From NCBI GenBank assembly GCA_016718605.1, contig JADKCY010000011.1:1-64000 (forward strand): a DNA stretch of 64,000 bases. The letters run 5' to 3'. Shown one piece after another: positions 8,220-17,408 of this stretch. Numbering within the stretch: the stretch's first letter is position 1; the number at the start of each line of letters is the position of its first letter. The DNA comes from Lysobacterales bacterium. Lineage in GTDB: Bacteria > Pseudomonadota > Gammaproteobacteria > Xanthomonadales > Xanthomonadaceae. The notes under the pieces were generated by a model. That model had not been told where the DNA came from. It saw only the letters and a program-made list of their open reading frames with translations, and made no database searches. The position numbers and the translations under genes are program-made.

Positions 8220-10172
8220 CTAGTGGGTGTGTGGTGCGGGATGGGTTCTTAGCGTGTCGTCAAATCGCGTAACGAAGGATTGCGCAATGCGCTCAACGAA
8301 CTTCGCATCGAGGTGCTGAAAGTCGCGGTAGACAAGTTGGCCGTCACGCAGGGCGCTGCAACGCTGCTGCGGACAGACGAGGTCGCTGAGTGCCATCACG
8401 TCTGTATTGGGGTAGTCGCTTGCCGCGGCCGCAAGTGCCGCGTCGACTGCCGCACGGTGCGGTGCTGTGATCGGCGCAGAACAGGTTTCTGCAGTCTTTT
8501 CCAGTCCATATCTGCGGCTTTGGATCTCGACGCACGCTGGCCCATCAAACGGGAGCGTGGGGGTGGGTAATAGGATGACGAGTCGCTGTGTTGCGCGATG
8601 CAAGTCAGACAGAATGCGTGCGGTGCCGTCCTGCCATTGCTTTTCGGAGAAGGGGTAGGTGTCACTGCTTCCCATGATGATTAGCGCGGGCTGGTGCTCG
8701 TTGGCGTAGGCGAGTGCAGCCAAACGCCACTGGGCGCATTCTTTGAACTCACGACCGATGCGGGCATAGACATACGGGTGGTCCACCAGCGCGCATGCGG
8801 ATTTGGTCAGGACGGTCAAACGGAGCGCATGTTCTTCGGCATATTTCAGGATCGCCGGGAACCATTGCAGTCCAATGCTATCGCCGATCACCAGTATCTC
8901 GCGGTCACGGTTTTCCTCAAGAAACGTGCAGGGATGGAGGCTTGAATCCGAAAATCCACTGTCGCAACCCATCGGATAGATGACGGGTGCGCTGATCTGC
9001 GTTGTGCGAAAAAGCGCTTCTTCCTTCGACGACGTTTCCCACCACTGGAAGAACAGCAGAGCAGTCATTTGCATGGTGAGCACGGCAGCCAAGATGGCCC
9101 GCTTGGGATGGCGAATCAGCGCGTTGGACTGCCGGATCGGTTGTTCAACGGCATGGAACGACAGCCAAGCAATACCGAGTGACAACATGGCGAGTCCAGC
9201 CCGGTCAATCAATGTTTGTTGGGCGGTGAGGTAGGCACCCAAAACAAGAACAGGCCAATGCCAGAGATACCACCCATACGACAGTTTTCCTATCCATTGC
9301 ATGGCAGGGTGGGAGAGGCAACGCGCGAGGTATGAACGATCTTTGGCCGTATTGGCCAGCAACAGGATGCTCGCCGCAGCCACGGGCAGGACCGCCCACG
9401 CGCCCGGATAGGGCGTGCGGTCATCGACCAGCAACAGGGTGACCAACAGCGCGAGAGCACTGAGAAGTTGCAGCGTGCGACTCCAGTGGGTGATCCAGAT
9501 CGTCGCGCTTGGCGACGATTGAATGCGTTGGGACAGCATGTACGTCAATGCGCCGGCAGAAAATTCCCAAGCGCGAAAGGGTGAGGAATAAAACGCAACG
9601 CTGGGCTTTAGTTGCAGATACCAGAGGCTTGCCGCGAGACTCAACAGGCCGGTCAGGATCAGCGCATGCGTCACTGTTGGACGAGAGCCTCGGCGCAACT
9701 TGTGCAGGAATAGAAGCAAGAATGGCCAGACGGCATAGAACTGCTCTTCAACGCCGAGGGACCACGTATGAAGAAACAGATTGTGGCGGGTATCCGTTGC
9801 AAAGTAGTCCGTTTCAGAAAGGGCCAACTGGATGTTGCTACCCCACAACGAGGCAAATAAACCCGTTGTTGCACTGTCGGCCAGTCGGTGAGCCGGAATC
9901 CATAGCGCTGCCACTGAACCCATAACAGCCAACATCACCAGCAGTGCAGGCAGCAACCGCCGAAAGCGTCGGGCAAAAAAGCGCGGAAGGTCAATCGTCT
10001 GGCTTGTTTGGAGTTCGTCGAGCAGCAGCGCTGTAATCAAGTAACCGGACAGCACGAAAAACAGGTCGACACCGACAAAGCCAGCGGCAAGGCCGGGCAT
10101 CTCGGCGTGATGCCCCACCACGAGGAGGATGGCAACTGCCCGCAAGCCTTCGATGTCAGCGCGGAATTTCAC
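8220..10172 (-). CDS. OafA/YrhL-type acyltransferase 3 fused to a periplasmic SGNH domain
   Basis: About 650 residues. The N-terminal acyltransferase-3 domain begins FRADIEGLRAVAILLVVGHH, with the conserved R and H and about ten membrane spans. The C-terminal half is an SGNH hydrolase-like domain with the Ser block ILVIGDSIGLQW and a D-x-x-H catalytic pair in RDFQHLDAK. Such proteins O-acetylate surface polysaccharides or peptidoglycan. I prefer the GTG at 10172 because it gives the usual start just before KFRADIEGLRA and has an AGGA-like site upstream; a TTG at 10226 would add 18 residues. It lies directly downstream of no other gene and 47 bases before the end of the glycan operon's first gene, so it may be transcribed into that operon. 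Confidence 0.9.
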   Translation of the reverse strand: MKFRADIEGLRAVAILLVVGHHAEMPGLAAGFVGVDLFFVLSGYLITALLLDELQTSQTIDLPRFFARRFRRLLPALLVMLAVMGSVAALWIPAHRLADSATTGLFASLWGSNIQLALSETDYFATDTRHNLFLHTWSLGVEEQFYAVWPFLLLFLHKLRRGSRPTVTHALILTGLLSLAASLWYLQLKPSVAFYSSPFRAWEFSAGALTYMLSQRIQSSPSATIWITHWSRTLQLLSALALLVTLLLVDDRTPYPGAWAVLPVAAASILLLANTAKDRSYLARCLSHPAMQWIGKLSYGWYLWHWPVLVLGAYLTAQQTLIDRAGLAMLSLGIAWLSFHAVEQPIRQSNALIRHPKRAILAAVLTMQMTALLFFQWWETSSKEEALFRTTQISAPVIYPMGCDSGFSDSSLHPCTFLEENRDREILVIGDSIGLQWFPAILKYAEEHALRLTVLTKSACALVDHPYVYARIGREFKECAQWRLAALAYANEHQPALIIMGSSDTYPFSEKQWQDGTARILSDLHRATQRLVILLPTPTLPFDGPACVEIQSRRYGLEKTAETCSAPITAPHRAAVDAALAAAASDYPNTDVMALSDLVCPQQRCSALRDGQLVYRDFQHLDAKFVERIAQSFVTRFDDTLRTHPAPHTH

Positions 10173-10384
10173 AACTGGATTGTCCTGCAGAGACAGTGGT
10201 GAAGCCGAATGATGCCGGGTATCCAATGCGTCTGAACAGGTTGGTTTAGCGCGTCCGGGCTACCTCGCATTTGGGCGGCACCGCGATCGCGACCTGTCTG
10301 ATCGCCGCTCGCGCGTCGCGTGCTGCCACGCGAAAAGGCAACTTCGTTCGGTGGCTGGCGGGTTCGCGGTGACAGATTGCTCGG

Positions 10385-12814
10385 TTAGTCAAACCCGTCG
10401 AAGAAGATTGGCGTCACGGCGTCGTCGATGATCTCGACCGCGCCCTGGCTTGGATTGCCCCAGGGTGCAACACCAGCGTCCTGGGGCAGACTGAGAACTA
10501 GGGTGGTGCGGGATATTGCGACCGATTCACCGAACATGGGCAGGGAATTCGCGCTTGTTGCAGGCGGCAGGTATTGGGCGATCTGGGTCCATCCGGTTGC
10601 GCCACGATGGAACAGGTACGCCGCACCGCGAAAGCCGTCCCGATCTCGCGCCCCAACGATCATGGTATTGCCATCAATGTCCAGCGAGCACCCAAAGCAA
10701 TCTGTGGCGACAGTGTCGAATCCCGAGAGCTGCGACTCTTGCGACCATCCCTCGCCTTGCTTGCGGAACACGTGCACGGAGCCGATACCGGGACTGGCAC
10801 TGTGGGTCGCGGCCACAGCCGCAATTTGGTTACCCAAGACAACACTTGCACCAAAACTATCGTCTCCTTCGCTGTCCCATAAACCTGCATTCGTCCAGCC
10901 TGAGACGCCATGCTCGTAAAGGTAGGCTGCACCATCGGCATTGCCTGCTGGGCCGTCTTTGAACGGCGCGCCGATCAGGATACGGTTGTCGCGAACATCA
11001 ACGGCGTAGCCGAATCGATCCCCTTCGCCGCCGTCAGGTGGCAGCAACTGCGCGTCGTGCGACCACATACCATTGTTGCGACGAAAAACCTGTGCTGCGC
11101 CAGTCTGACCTGACGGGCCGATGCGGTCCGGTTCGCCAATGACCAATAGGTCCCCCGACAGTGAGTAGAGTCGACCAATCCCGTTGCTGGGTGTGGCTAG
11201 ATCCTCGGTGATTTTCTGCTGCAACTGCCAGATTGCATTTTCGCGAACGAATACATACGCGGCATTGGGATTGCCATTCCGGCCGCGATAGCCGCCTACC
11301 ACAATCGTGTCGCCATCGATGTCGACGGAACGGGCACCAAGAGTCACCGAATCGAGGTCAGGGGGCATGAGACGAGAGTGATACACCCAAGCGCCGTTGT
11401 TGCGCTGGAAAACATAGGCGGTGCCCACAAAAGGAAAATTCTCCACGTCATCCTGATCAACACCGATCACAGCGGTGTCCCCGCTGATCGCAACACTTCG
11501 GCCAAAGCTCTGGCCATGGCCACCGTTGCCGCTGGTGAGAGGTTGGGCAGGCGTCCACGTACCTACCGGGCTCTCGTTGAAGCGTGCGATATACCCCTGA
11601 GCAATGTTCGGTGGCACATCTGCAGACGATCGTCCAACCAATATGTCGCTATCGTTCAATGCGATGGGACTACTGTCTTCTTCGCTTTGATCCGTGAGTT
11701 CTGCCACGGCGGCACCGTCTTCCAAGGACATCAGATGCAGATGACTCTGTAGCGAATGGATGCTCCGGCTTCGGACGAGGAGGCGGTTGGAATGGATCGC
11801 CAGAGAACTCCCAAACCAGTACGAGTCAGGCACCTGACTTCTATGCATTCGAACCAACGCCCAATCATTCGAAATGTCGTATTGGAAGGCACTGCCCGTC
11901 TGGGCTTCACCGACGACCTCGGTTTGAGGGGCACCGATGATGGCGATGCCGCCATCCATGGCAAGTGTGTCACCAAAACGATCGACTGTTACCGCCGGAT
12001 CGCCGTCTGGTGGGCTGACGGTGCGGGTCCGCTGCCACACCGAGTCGACCTTATCGTATACATCTACGCGTTCGTTGCCGGGAGAGCCGACCAAGGCCAC
12101 GTTGCCCTGCAACGCGAGCGCTTTTCCAAAACCAACATTGACTGACGCTTCGGAAGTCCAAGGTGCCGATTCTGTCCAAGCCGCCCCATCGAACTGGAAC
12201 ACGGCGACTTTGCCCATCATGCCGGTCGATGCATCGAGATGCTTGGTGGAGCTGACCAAGGCGGTATCGTTGCTAATTGCCACCCGCCACCCAAATTGAT
12301 CGTCAGCCGCCGCATTTTGCGGGATCAGGCGTTGGACAAAATGCCATTGTTCCCCTTGACGCTGAAAAAGATATGCCGCGCCGGTGGGCACACCGTTGTC
12401 GTCGTGGGCCGAGTTCGAACCAATCAGCGCCAGGTCGCTGCTTATCGCAACGGATAGACCAAACGTTCCCGAGTCTGACATGTCCGGGGCAGTGAGCTTA
12501 GCTCGCATCTGCCAAACGTCGCCCGTTTTGACGAAGACGTATACCGACCCAGCGAAAGCGATATTTGCGACGTTGTCCCAAGGCGCACCAACCAGAGCCG
12601 TATCGTCGGATACGGCCAAGGAACTGCCGAACAAATCCCACGATTCGCCGTCGTGTTCAAGTCCTGTCAAGGGGTTCGAGATCAGTTGTTGCGTCTCAAG
12701 CGGCAGGCTTGGTGTTGATCCAACACGCGCGGCAACTGTTGTCGCCGAAACAATCGATGAGCAAAACAACCCGATGAGAAAGATCGTTCCGGGGCGAACG
12801 GAAGAGTGTTGCAT
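10385..12814 (-). CDS. Secreted FG-GAP repeat beta-propeller protein with FFDGFD C-terminus
   Basis: An 809-residue exported protein. It starts with a signal peptide (residues 1 to about 28, hydrophobic FLIGLFCSSIVSA). Most of the rest is made of FG-GAP_2-type repeats of roughly 50-60 residues, each with a core like FGxSVAISGDTAVIGA, so one or two beta-propellers are expected outside the cytoplasm. No enzymatic motif is seen. The protein ends in PIFFDGFD. The RCC1 protein at 60164-62455 ends in a very similar GLFSNGFEAP, though the two proteins are otherwise unrelated. The ATG at 12814 is chosen because it directly precedes the signal peptide. The gene stands alone, and its role (adhesion or calcium-dependent binding) is unknown. 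Confidence 0.85.
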   Translation of the reverse strand: MQHSSVRPGTIFLIGLFCSSIVSATTVAARVGSTPSLPLETQQLISNPLTGLEHDGESWDLFGSSLAVSDDTALVGAPWDNVANIAFAGSVYVFVKTGDVWQMRAKLTAPDMSDSGTFGLSVAISSDLALIGSNSAHDDNGVPTGAAYLFQRQGEQWHFVQRLIPQNAAADDQFGWRVAISNDTALVSSTKHLDASTGMMGKVAVFQFDGAAWTESAPWTSEASVNVGFGKALALQGNVALVGSPGNERVDVYDKVDSVWQRTRTVSPPDGDPAVTVDRFGDTLAMDGGIAIIGAPQTEVVGEAQTGSAFQYDISNDWALVRMHRSQVPDSYWFGSSLAIHSNRLLVRSRSIHSLQSHLHLMSLEDGAAVAELTDQSEEDSSPIALNDSDILVGRSSADVPPNIAQGYIARFNESPVGTWTPAQPLTSGNGGHGQSFGRSVAISGDTAVIGVDQDDVENFPFVGTAYVFQRNNGAWVYHSRLMPPDLDSVTLGARSVDIDGDTIVVGGYRGRNGNPNAAYVFVRENAIWQLQQKITEDLATPSNGIGRLYSLSGDLLVIGEPDRIGPSGQTGAAQVFRRNNGMWSHDAQLLPPDGGEGDRFGYAVDVRDNRILIGAPFKDGPAGNADGAAYLYEHGVSGWTNAGLWDSEGDDSFGASVVLGNQIAAVAATHSASPGIGSVHVFRKQGEGWSQESQLSGFDTVATDCFGCSLDIDGNTMIVGARDRDGFRGAAYLFHRGATGWTQIAQYLPPATSANSLPMFGESVAISRTTLVLSLPQDAGVAPWGNPSQGAVEIIDDAVTPIFFDGFD

Positions 12815-13036
12815 GGGTATTCCGTGATATTCAGAATCGGCACGTCGATCTTAACCGCTACGGCGCTCCTGAAAATGGACCTGAGTGGCGCAATTGGAAC
12901 ATTAATAATCAGGTCGCCAATTGATTGAGACAGAGACAGCACTGCCGTTCGGCGAACACGTTCGAGCTTCTGTTGCCTTTGATGGGTCCTGTCGTTCGCT
13001 AAGCGTGCTCGGCCGATTCAACCGCAGCCTTGTTCA

Positions 13037-13058
13037 GCTGAGCTCAGGTCAGCTCAGC
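13037..13058 (-). terminator. Small hairpin at the end of pilD, weak terminator candidate
   Basis: Perfect 8-bp stem (GCTGAGCT pairing with AGCTCAGC) with a 6-base loop, overlapping the pilD stop codon. There is no clear T-run after it on the minus strand, so it may only stabilise the transcript end. It could also be a chance product of the repeated GCTCAG motifs here. Confidence 0.3.
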
Positions 13059-13920
13059 GCATGCCGCTGTAGCTCAGATACGCATTGACGATCTGTTCGC
13101 CCCACAGCAATTGCACCCAACCTGCAGCGGCGAGATAGGGGCCGAAGGGAATCGGCGTGGCCTTGTCTTTGCCGCGAATACTCAGCCACACGCTGCCCAC
13201 GACGGCGCCAATCAACGAAGACATCAGCAAAGTCGGGATCAACGCGCTGACGCCGCACCAAGCGCAGAGGGCGGCGAGCAGTTTGAAGTCGCCATAGCCC
13301 ATGCCTTCTTTGCCGGTCAGCAGTTTGAACAGCCAGAACACGCTCCACAGGCTGAGATAGCCGGCAGCCGCGCCGATGATGGCGGACGGGGCATCGACGA
13401 AGACAGGTAGCAGACTGATCAGCAAGCCGAGCCAGAGCAGTGGCAAGGTCAAACTGTCGGGCAATAGGGTGGTGCGCAGATCAATGCCCGAAGCCGCGAT
13501 CAGCACGGCAGTGAATACCAACGCGGCGAGGGCTTGCCAGCTCATCCCGAATTGCCAGACCACCGCGCCGAAGGCAAGGCCGGTCAGCAGCTCAACCAGC
13601 GGGTATTGCAGGCTGATTGCCGTGCCGCAGCCACGGCAGCGGCCACGCAATGCGAGCCACGACAGCACGGGAATGTTCTCCCACGCCGCCAGTGTGTGAC
13701 CACACGTGGGGCAGTGCGAGCTTTTGACGACGATGCCCGGTGGCTCGGGATCGTCGACAGCAGGCAGTTCGAGGATCTCGCGGGCATCGCGCTTCCATTG
13801 CCATTCCATGCGCGGCGGAATCCGCAGGATGACGACATTGAGAAAGCTGCCGACCAGCAGGCCCAAAACAACAGCGCTGGCAATGGCCAGCGCTGGAAAC
13901 GCGAACCAAGCGTCGAACAC
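13054..13920 (-). CDS. pilD: Prepilin leader peptidase/N-methyltransferase PilD
   Basis: A 288-residue inner-membrane bifunctional enzyme that cleaves and N-methylates type IV prepilins and type II secretion pseudopilins. The N-terminal methylase domain is intact: it has two CxxC pairs (Cys70/Cys73 and Cys95/Cys98) forming the zinc site. The aspartyl protease residues are Asp147 (in GIDLRTTLLPD) and Asp211 in the GxGD-type motif GMGYGDFK. Membrane spans alternate as expected. It is the last gene of the pilB-pilC-pilD group, nine bases after pilC. With pilC broken in this sequence, PilD may still serve other pilin-like substrates. Confidence 0.96.
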   Translation of the reverse strand: MFDAWFAFPALAIASAVVLGLLVGSFLNVVILRIPPRMEWQWKRDAREILELPAVDDPEPPGIVVKSSHCPTCGHTLAAWENIPVLSWLALRGRCRGCGTAISLQYPLVELLTGLAFGAVVWQFGMSWQALAALVFTAVLIAASGIDLRTTLLPDSLTLPLLWLGLLISLLPVFVDAPSAIIGAAAGYLSLWSVFWLFKLLTGKEGMGYGDFKLLAALCAWCGVSALIPTLLMSSLIGAVVGSVWLSIRGKDKATPIPFGPYLAAAGWVQLLWGEQIVNAYLSYSGMR

Positions 13921-13929
13921 GAATCGTCC

Positions 13930-15199
13930 TTACATCGTTGCTGCGAGTTTGAAGATGGGCAGGTACATGCCGATGACCAAACTACCAACCAAACCACCAA
14001 GGATAACCATCACCATAGGCTCAATCATTGTGCTGAGAGTATCTACGGCGTTATTGACTTCCTGCTCATAGAATTCTGCGACTTTGAACAGCATCGTATC
14101 CAATGCGCCCGCTTCCTCACCGATCGCGGTCATTTGGATGACCATATGCGGAAATACATTGACTTGCCGCATTGCGACGTTTAACTGATAGCCAACTGAG
14201 ACATCGTCTCGAATCCTACGCACAGCATCCGAATAGACAATGTTCCCGGTTGCGCCGGCGACTGTATCCATGGCCTCCACGAGCGGAACACCCGCCTTGA
14301 ACGTAGTTGCTAGCGTTCGCGAGAATCGCGCAATCGCTGCATTCTGCATAATTTGCCCAATCACAGGAACCTTCAGGAAGAACTCGATCCAAGAAGCGGG
14401 CAAGTTTCCGGATCTGCGTCTTGCCTCAAAACAAGTCCAAATCCAGCCAGTGCCATGGCGCCAAAAACAGCCCACCAATACGAGATCATGAAGTTGGACA
14501 AACCAATTATCATCAAAGTGAATGCCGGAAGATCTGCGCCGAAACTCTTGAACGTCGCCTGAAACTGGGGGACCACGAAGATTAGCAAGAATCGCAGAGC
14601 ACCAGGATTCCCACTGTTATAATCATTGCTGGGTAAAACAACGCTTTCTTGATTTTTGACTTCAGTACTTCGGTGTTTTCTTTATAGCTTGCAATGGTGT
14701 CCAGGATTGTATCCAGTACGCCAGCGCTCTCACCCGCTTTGACAAGGTTTCGATACAGTTCATCAAATTGAACTTTATGACGACCCAATGCCTCATTTAA
14801 CGTACTGCCGCTTTCGATATTGGATTTGATGTCATCCAACATGTCTTTCATTCGTGGGTTCTTCTGTCCACCAGCAATAATCTCGAATGAAGTCACCAAA
14901 GGCACGCCAGATTTCATCATGGTCGCTATCTGGCGGCTGAAAACAGCAACGTCTCTGGCTGAAATGGTCGAGCCTGCCGCACCAAAGAGCGGTTTCGTCT
15001 TTGCCTTCACAACCTTTGGCGTAATGCCCTGACGCCGCAGTTCGGCTTTCAGCAGACTGGCATTCTTCGCCAACTGCTCGCCTTTCATTACCGTGCCGCG
15101 TTTGTCGGTGCCAGACCAGGTAAAAGTCTGCAGGCCACTGCCTTCGCGCTTGGGCAGCGGGGCGGCTTTTCGTTGGGCGGATTTGGTCGCTACGGCCAT
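13930..15199 (-). pseudogene. pilC: Type IV pilus inner-membrane platform protein PilC, broken by at least two frameshifts
   Basis: Three minus-strand frames together match a full PilC. The first (15199 to about 14600) has the N-terminal cytoplasmic T2SSF domain (SARDVAVFSRQIATMMKSG, LVKAGESAGVLD) and enters the first membrane span. The second (about 14590 to 14430) has FVVPQFQATFKSFGADLPAF. The third (about 14430 to 13930) has the second T2SSF domain (ARFSRTLATTFKAGVPL, MTAIGEEAGALD) and the final membrane span. Frame changes are needed near 14597-14605 and 14420-14450. The segment from about 13960 to 14960 is clearly AT-richer than flanking pilB and pilD (lines sampled give about 40-45% GC against 53-68%), which suggests recombination or transfer. 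The platform is essential for pilus assembly, so true breakage would disable this system. Confidence 0.85.
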
Positions 15200-15202
15200 G
15201 GT

Positions 15203-16927
15203 TTAGTCCTTGGTGACGCGATTGATTTCGGCAAGGCTGGTGACGCCGTTTTTCACTTTGACCAGAGCGGATTTGCGCAGGTCGTTGATGCCTTCGCGCT
15301 CCGCTTCGGCCGCGATCTGCATTGCATTGCCGCCTTCCAGCACGATCTTCTGAATGGCATCGGTCAAGGGCATCACCTGATAGATACCGGTGCGGCCTTT
15401 GTAGCCTTCGTTGCACTCGGGGCAGCCAACGGCTTCGTACATGGTAAACCCGGCATCAACTTCCGCCTCACTGAAGCCCTCGGCCAGCAGCGCATGCTTG
15501 GGTAGTTTCACTTCGCGCTTGCAGTCATGTAGACGGCGCGCCAAGCGTTGCGCGATGACGATGGTGACCGAACTGATGATATTGAAGGGCGCAATGCCCA
15601 TGTTCATCAGGCGTGCGATGGTTTGCGGGGCGTCGTTGGTGTGCAGGGTGGACAGCACCATGTGGCCGGTCTGCGCCGCTTTGACGGCGATTTCGGCCGT
15701 TTCCAGATCGCGGATTTCGCCCACCATGATCACGTCGGGATCTTGTCGCAAAAAGCTGCGCAGAGCGGCGGCGAAGGTCATGCCGCGTTTGTTGTTTTGC
15801 TGAACCTGATTGATACCTTGTACGCGGATCTCGACCGGGTCTTCCACCGTACTGATATTCCGACCCTCGGTATTGAGGATGTTCAGTGCGGTATACAACG
15901 ATACGGTCTTGCCCGAACCGGTCGGGCCGGTGACCAGCACCATGCCGTAGGGCTTCTGGATCGCATCGAGAAAAAGTTTTTTCTGATCGTCTTCGTAGCC
16001 CAGCTTCTCGATGCCGAGCTTGGCCGCCGAGCCGTCCAGAATACGCAGCACGATCTTTTCGCCAAACAGCGTGGGACAGGTGCTGACGCGGAAGTCCATC
16101 GACTTGGTCTTGGACAGATTGAGCTTGATGCGTCCATCTTGCGGCACGCGACGTTCGGCAATATCCAGCGACGACATCACCTTCAGGCGCGAGGCGATAC
16201 GCGGTGCCAACTTGACTGGCGGGCGCGCCACGGTGCGCAAAATGCCATCCATGCGCACGCGCACGCGGTAGTCGGTTTCGTAAGGCTCGAAATGGACGTC
16301 GGAGGCGCCTTTTTTGATGGCGTCCACCAGCATCTTGTTGACGAAGCGCACCACCGGCGTGTCGTCGGTTTTGGAATCGATTCCGGAGCCGCCGGCGTCG
16401 TCATCGCTGGTATCACTGATGTCGAGATTTTCGAGGCCTTCGTCTTCTTCCGAGCCGCCAATCGCGGCATCGGCAACCGCCAGCGCTTGCTCGATGACGC
16501 GCAGAAGGGCGTCTTCGGCAACCAGAATGGGCTCGACGGTCAGATTGGCTTGGAACTTGATGTCGTCCAGTGCGCGGGTGTTGGTCGGATCGCTGATGCC
16601 GACGAACAGGCGATTGCCGCGCTTGTAGAGCGGGAGCGCTTTGTAGAGATTGATCAGACGCTCTTCAACCAGCTTGACCGGAATCTGGGTCAGATCCATC
16701 ACGCTGACGTCGACAATGGGAATGCCGAACTCAGCCGAATTGGCCGCCGCCACCTGCGCATGGCTGACCATGCCGCGTGCCAGCAGGAAGGACTGGATCG
16801 GAAGCTTCTCCCGCGCCGAATCGTCCTGCGCCTTGCGCGCATCCGCCTCACCCAACGCGCCGTCCTGGACGAGCCGTCGGGTAATTCCGGTAATGCCAAC
16901 CAGGTTCACATTGGCTGGGCCATTCAT
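15203..16927 (-). CDS. pilB: Type IV pilus extension ATPase PilB
   Basis: A 574-residue hexameric motor of the GspE/PilB secretion ATPase family, cytoplasmic, powering pilus extension. N-terminal T2SSE_N (MshEN-like) domains come first, then the RecA-like core. Visible motifs: Walker A GPTGSGKT at 334-341, Walker B VIMVGEIRD near 399-407, a His box (GHMVLSTLHTND, 421-432), and the zinc region with C502-P-E-C505. The start at 16927 has GGAGA upstream at good spacing; an in-frame GTG lies 15 bases further up. pilC starts 4 bases after the pilB stop. Unlike the usual xanthomonad layout, no pilA lies between pilB and pilC. Confidence 0.95.
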   Translation of the reverse strand: MNGPANVNLVGITGITRRLVQDGALGEADARKAQDDSAREKLPIQSFLLARGMVSHAQVAAANSAEFGIPIVDVSVMDLTQIPVKLVEERLINLYKALPLYKRGNRLFVGISDPTNTRALDDIKFQANLTVEPILVAEDALLRVIEQALAVADAAIGGSEEDEGLENLDISDTSDDDAGGSGIDSKTDDTPVVRFVNKMLVDAIKKGASDVHFEPYETDYRVRVRMDGILRTVARPPVKLAPRIASRLKVMSSLDIAERRVPQDGRIKLNLSKTKSMDFRVSTCPTLFGEKIVLRILDGSAAKLGIEKLGYEDDQKKLFLDAIQKPYGMVLVTGPTGSGKTVSLYTALNILNTEGRNISTVEDPVEIRVQGINQVQQNNKRGMTFAAALRSFLRQDPDVIMVGEIRDLETAEIAVKAAQTGHMVLSTLHTNDAPQTIARLMNMGIAPFNIISSVTIVIAQRLARRLHDCKREVKLPKHALLAEGFSEAEVDAGFTMYEAVGCPECNEGYKGRTGIYQVMPLTDAIQKIVLEGGNAMQIAAEAEREGINDLRKSALVKVKNGVTSLAEINRVTKD

Positions 16928-17125
16928 GCGGGAAGTCTCCACACTTTCAATTCGAACAGCACTTTACCGCAACTTTCTTCAGTAATGCAGCATGTTCGGT
17001 CACAGCTTGAAACATCGTTTGACATGCGCCGTGCCCAGACGACTTTCCCTGTGACGCGGCGACTCTTGCCGATTACCTCGCCTGAAATGACGCGGGCACG
17101 CATTTTTCGGCGCGGGCGGTGAGGC

Positions 17126-17271
17126 CATGGATACCCGCCTTCGCGGGTATGACGAGCGGTTGGTGAGGCAAATATGTCGATACCGGCTTTTGCGGGTATG
17201 ACGAGCGTTGTGGCTAGGCGCGTTGATGGGCGGCGTCGCGCTCTTGCCCGTCTCACCCGCGCAGGCGGGTG
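17126..17271. repeat. Cluster of REP-like palindromes in the 481-bp gap between pilB and the 5'-nucleotidase gene
   Basis: Two related units lie in the same orientation: one with the inverted core ATACCCGC/GCGGGTAT (17131-17150) followed by GACGAGCG, and one degenerate copy (17179-17207) with the same GGGTATGACGAGCG end. A third, simpler palindrome CACCCGC/GCGGGTG sits at 17254-17271. Such dispersed hairpins are the common intergenic REP/BIME kind, which RAYT transposases help to spread; a RAYT remnant occurs elsewhere in this window (44772-45117). No gene was found in the gap from 16928 to 17408, and translated peptides from it resemble the familiar spurious VIPAKAGI type. Confidence 0.7.
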
Positions 17272-17408
17272 TCCACGCTGTTGGGGGCATGAGGCGATTC
17301 CATGGGCATCCGCGGTTTGCGGGCAGGACGCGCGCCAAGCGGAGGCGAGCCGAAGGGTGACGTCCTGGTGGGGACGACCCGTGCCGTTATTGGCCGCTGA
17401 TGGTTGTG

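Noticed and set aside
15548..17122. Long plus-strand open frame opposite pilB (524 codons)
   Set aside because: It lies antisense to pilB, whose motifs are certain, and its translation is His/Arg/Gln-rich with no family sign. It is a GC-bias shadow.
17000..17338. Short peptides such as VIPAKAGI and SYPRRRVS in the pilB-nucleotidase gap
   Set aside because: These are known spurious translations of REP-type palindromes, with no ribosome site or family.
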